A program made the position numbers and the translations under genes. Of a stretch of DNA of 27,163 nt, positions 25,588-27,163 are shown piece by piece. The first letter of the stretch is position 1, and every line of letters begins with the position of its first letter. This stretch comes from Fimbriimonas sp. (GTDB lineage Bacteria; Armatimonadota; Fimbriimonadia; Fimbriimonadales; Fimbriimonadaceae), in the NCBI GenBank assembly GCA_030447945.1, contig JAUJNV010000033.1:1-27163 (forward strand). Direction: 5' to 3'. The notes beneath the pieces are model-generated. The model ran no database searches. It saw only the letters and a program-made list of their open reading frames with translations, and was not told the origin of the DNA.

Positions 25588-25735
25588 GGCGTTGGGCGTT
25601 GGGCGTTGGGTTAGCTTCTCCTTTACCCTACACCGATTAACGATTCCCTCTTCCGCCCCAACGCCCAGCGCCTTAACGCCCCAACGCACTCTCCCCCAAC
25701 GCCTAACGCCTCAACGCCCCAACGCCCTCACGCCA
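25588..25735. repeat. Long inverted word-repeat element between mutS2 and cdd
   Basis: On the plus strand, three copies of GGGCGTTG-type words (25588-25610) face about ten AACGCC-type words (25656-25735): CCCAACGCC, CCTTAACGCC, CCTCAACGCC, CCCCAACGCCC. They are 8-10 bases apart and nearly periodic. The arms can pair around a middle of about 45 bases. The mutS2 stop codon (25728-25730) lies inside the last word, so the element begins at the very end of the gene. Confidence 0.75.
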
Positions 25736-27163
25736 ACACCGCCACGGTCACGCCTTGTCCCCCTTCGCCCGGCTCGCCGTCGCGGTAGGAGGCGATGTGC
25801 GGGTGGCGGCTCAGGACCTCGCGCGTGACACGGCGGAGGATGCCCTCGCCCTTGCCGTGCACGATCCGCACGCTGTCGAGACCCGCAAGCACCGCGTCGT
25901 CCACAAATTTCTCCAGGTCGCGGACAGCCTCCTCCGCGCGCAGATGACGCAGATCGGTCTCGGTGGTGGCGCTCATCGCCTTCTGGAGGCCGATGTTGGG
26001 ACGCGCTTTGGCGGGTGCCGGGCGCGGTGCCTGGGCCGCCTCCAGGTTGGCGACCGGAACCGTCATCCGCAGGGGACCCATCTGGACGATGGCGCTGCCG
26101 CCGCGCGGATCTTCCGATAAAGTCCCCACCTGGCTGTGCCCCGTAATGCGGACGGAGTCTCCCTTCTTGAGGGTTGGCGCGACGCTGGAGCGGCGCAACT
26201 TCGGGCGCAGGTCGCCCGCAAACTCCCCGCCGACTTCCTGCAGCTCACGGAGCTCGCGCCGAGCTTTTTCGAGGGCCGCCGGATCGGTCGCGGACTTCTT
26301 CAGGTCGTCGAAGATGCGGGATGCCTCCAACCGGATCTCCCGGAGGGCGGCCTCCACCGCCTCACCCGCGCGGGCGCCCGCGTTGCGCCGCGTTTCGTCC
26401 GCCTCGCGCAGGCTCCGCTCGGCCTGGGCTTCCAATCGCTTGAGCTCTGCCGCCCGGCGGTCCGCCTCACTCTGCGCTGTGCGTGCCTGCCGCTGAGCCT
26501 GCTCCAGCCGCTCCAACATCCGCGCCACGTCCATCGCCCCCTCGCCGAGCCCCTCCCGCGCGCGCTCCACCACTTCCGGCGGAATCCCGTACCGCTCCGC
26601 GATCCGCAGGGCGTGGCTGGCGCCGGGGGTGCCCATGATGAGGCGATACGTGGGACGCAGAGTCTTCGGGTCGAACTCCATCGCCGCGTTTTCGAACCCC
26701 TCGGCCTCGTAAGCGAACGCCTTGAGCTCTCCGTAGTGAGTGCTCGCCAGCACCGCCGCCCCCCGCGCCGCCATCTCGGAGAGCACCGCCCGCGCTAACG
26801 AGGCGCCTTCGGCGGGATCGGTGCCCGCTCCCACCTCATCCAAAAGGACCAGCGCTCCCTCGCGCATGCCGCGCAGAGCCTCACCGATGTTCTTGATGTG
26901 CCCGCTGAAGGTGGAGAGCGACTGCTGGAGGCTCTGCTCGTCGCCGATATCGGCCCAGACCTGTGTGAACGGTCCGAAGTTCACGGCCAGCGCGGGCACC
27001 ATGAGGCCCGACTGCGCCATGAGCGCGAAGAGGCCCACCGCCTTGATCGCTACCGTCTTGCCGCCGGTGTTTGGGCCGGTGATCAGGACACCCGCCCCTT
27101 TCCCCACCACGAGATCCAACGGCACGACCTTGTCCCCTTCCAGAAGAGGATGCCGACCGCCCT
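25728..27163 (-). CDS. mutS2: Endonuclease MutS2, C-terminal part (5' end outside window)
   Basis: MutS2 resolves or cuts branched DNA and stalled-ribosome RNA structures in bacteria. The visible frame is unbroken and about 475 residues. It enters with RHPLLEGDKVVPLDLVVG, then the Walker A GPNTGGKT, STFSGHIKNIGEAL, Walker B ALVLLDEVGAGTDP and STHYGELKAFAYE. A long coiled coil rich in E, R and A follows (QAQRQARTAQSEADRRAAEL). Then there is a KOW-like strand domain (LKKGDSVRITGHSQVGTLSE) and the Smr nuclease domain at the end, with TETDLRHLRAEEAVRDLEKF and VRIVHGKGEGILRRVTREVL. The usual LDLRG start of Smr is here TDLRH. The first 300 or so residues lie outside the window. TGA 25728-25730 falls within the word-repeat element. 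Confidence 0.95.
   Translation of the reverse strand, partial: GGRHPLLEGDKVVPLDLVVGKGAGVLITGPNTGGKTVAIKAVGLFALMAQSGLMVPALAVNFGPFTQVWADIGDEQSLQQSLSTFSGHIKNIGEALRGMREGALVLLDEVGAGTDPAEGASLARAVLSEMAARGAAVLASTHYGELKAFAYEAEGFENAAMEFDPKTLRPTYRLIMGTPGASHALRIAERYGIPPEVVERAREGLGEGAMDVARMLERLEQAQRQARTAQSEADRRAAELKRLEAQAERSLREADETRRNAGARAGEAVEAALREIRLEASRIFDDLKKSATDPAALEKARRELRELQEVGGEFAGDLRPKLRRSSVAPTLKKGDSVRITGHSQVGTLSEDPRGGSAIVQMGPLRMTVPVANLEAAQAPRPAPAKARPNIGLQKAMSATTETDLRHLRAEEAVRDLEKFVDDAVLAGLDSVRIVHGKGEGILRRVTREVLSRHPHIASYRDGEPGEGGQGVTVAVLA

Noticed and set aside
25588..25735. Possible CRISPR array
   Set aside because: The repeats are 8-10 bases, degenerate, without unique spacers, and inverted to each other; no cas gene lies nearby.

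Overview
The window reads as a high-GC (roughly 60-65%) bacterial chromosome segment. GltX, MutS2, PurT, cytidine deaminase, MTA phosphorylase and tRNA-Trp are housekeeping genes. RHS cores of the RARFYRPNV...RWLTVDPLWP type, a GYF_2/TM2 protein, two S41 proteases and a HEAT-repeat secreted protein point to a bacterium of the Armatimonadota/Fimbriimonadia kind; this placement is inferred from family flavour and is only moderately secure. Many genes are broken by single-base indels, while others (MTA phosphorylase, most of the HEAT gene, the cyclase, cdd, mutS2) are perfect. The tRNA gene is also short by about two bases. The breaks therefore look mostly like sequencing or assembly indels rather than gene decay, and gene limits given for broken genes are reconstructed across frames.

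Layout. 1-706 (-): 5' part of gltX. 869-4002 (+): a GYF_2-TM2 membrane protein, a cyclophilin, and a DppB/DppC-type pair of ABC permeases. 4081-10848 (-): a tight run of five genes whose transcription order is a substrate-binding lipoprotein, MTA phosphorylase, HEAT-repeat secreted protein, a degenerate S41 protease homologue and an intact-looking CtpA-type protease; most junctions overlap or are a few bases apart. 11013-11083 (+): tRNA-Trp. 11250-17460: an accessory island on the minus strand holding at least three displaced RHS C-terminal cassettes with different tails, interleaved with small membrane proteins, lipoproteins and a protein with a duplicated domain. 17536-20363: a small membrane protein, an ECF sigma/anti-sigma pair and a divergent secreted protein. 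20335-22244 (-): purT and an overlapping unknown gene. 22412-25586 (-): a membrane class III nucleotide-cyclase homologue, two paralogous lipoproteins and cytidine deaminase. 25728-27163 (-): the C-terminal part of mutS2.

Two things stand out. First, the tails of the RHS cassettes are extraordinarily rich in cysteine, with twin C-x3-C motifs spaced ten residues apart in one tail and related spacing in another; one tail overlaps a lipoprotein gene by four bases. I see no match to a toxin family I know, so this may be an undescribed RHS-tail system. Second, many gene ends carry long inverted repeats made of short tandem 'words' (7-9 nt), with a different word at each locus; these look like a home-grown class of intergenic terminator or repeat element.
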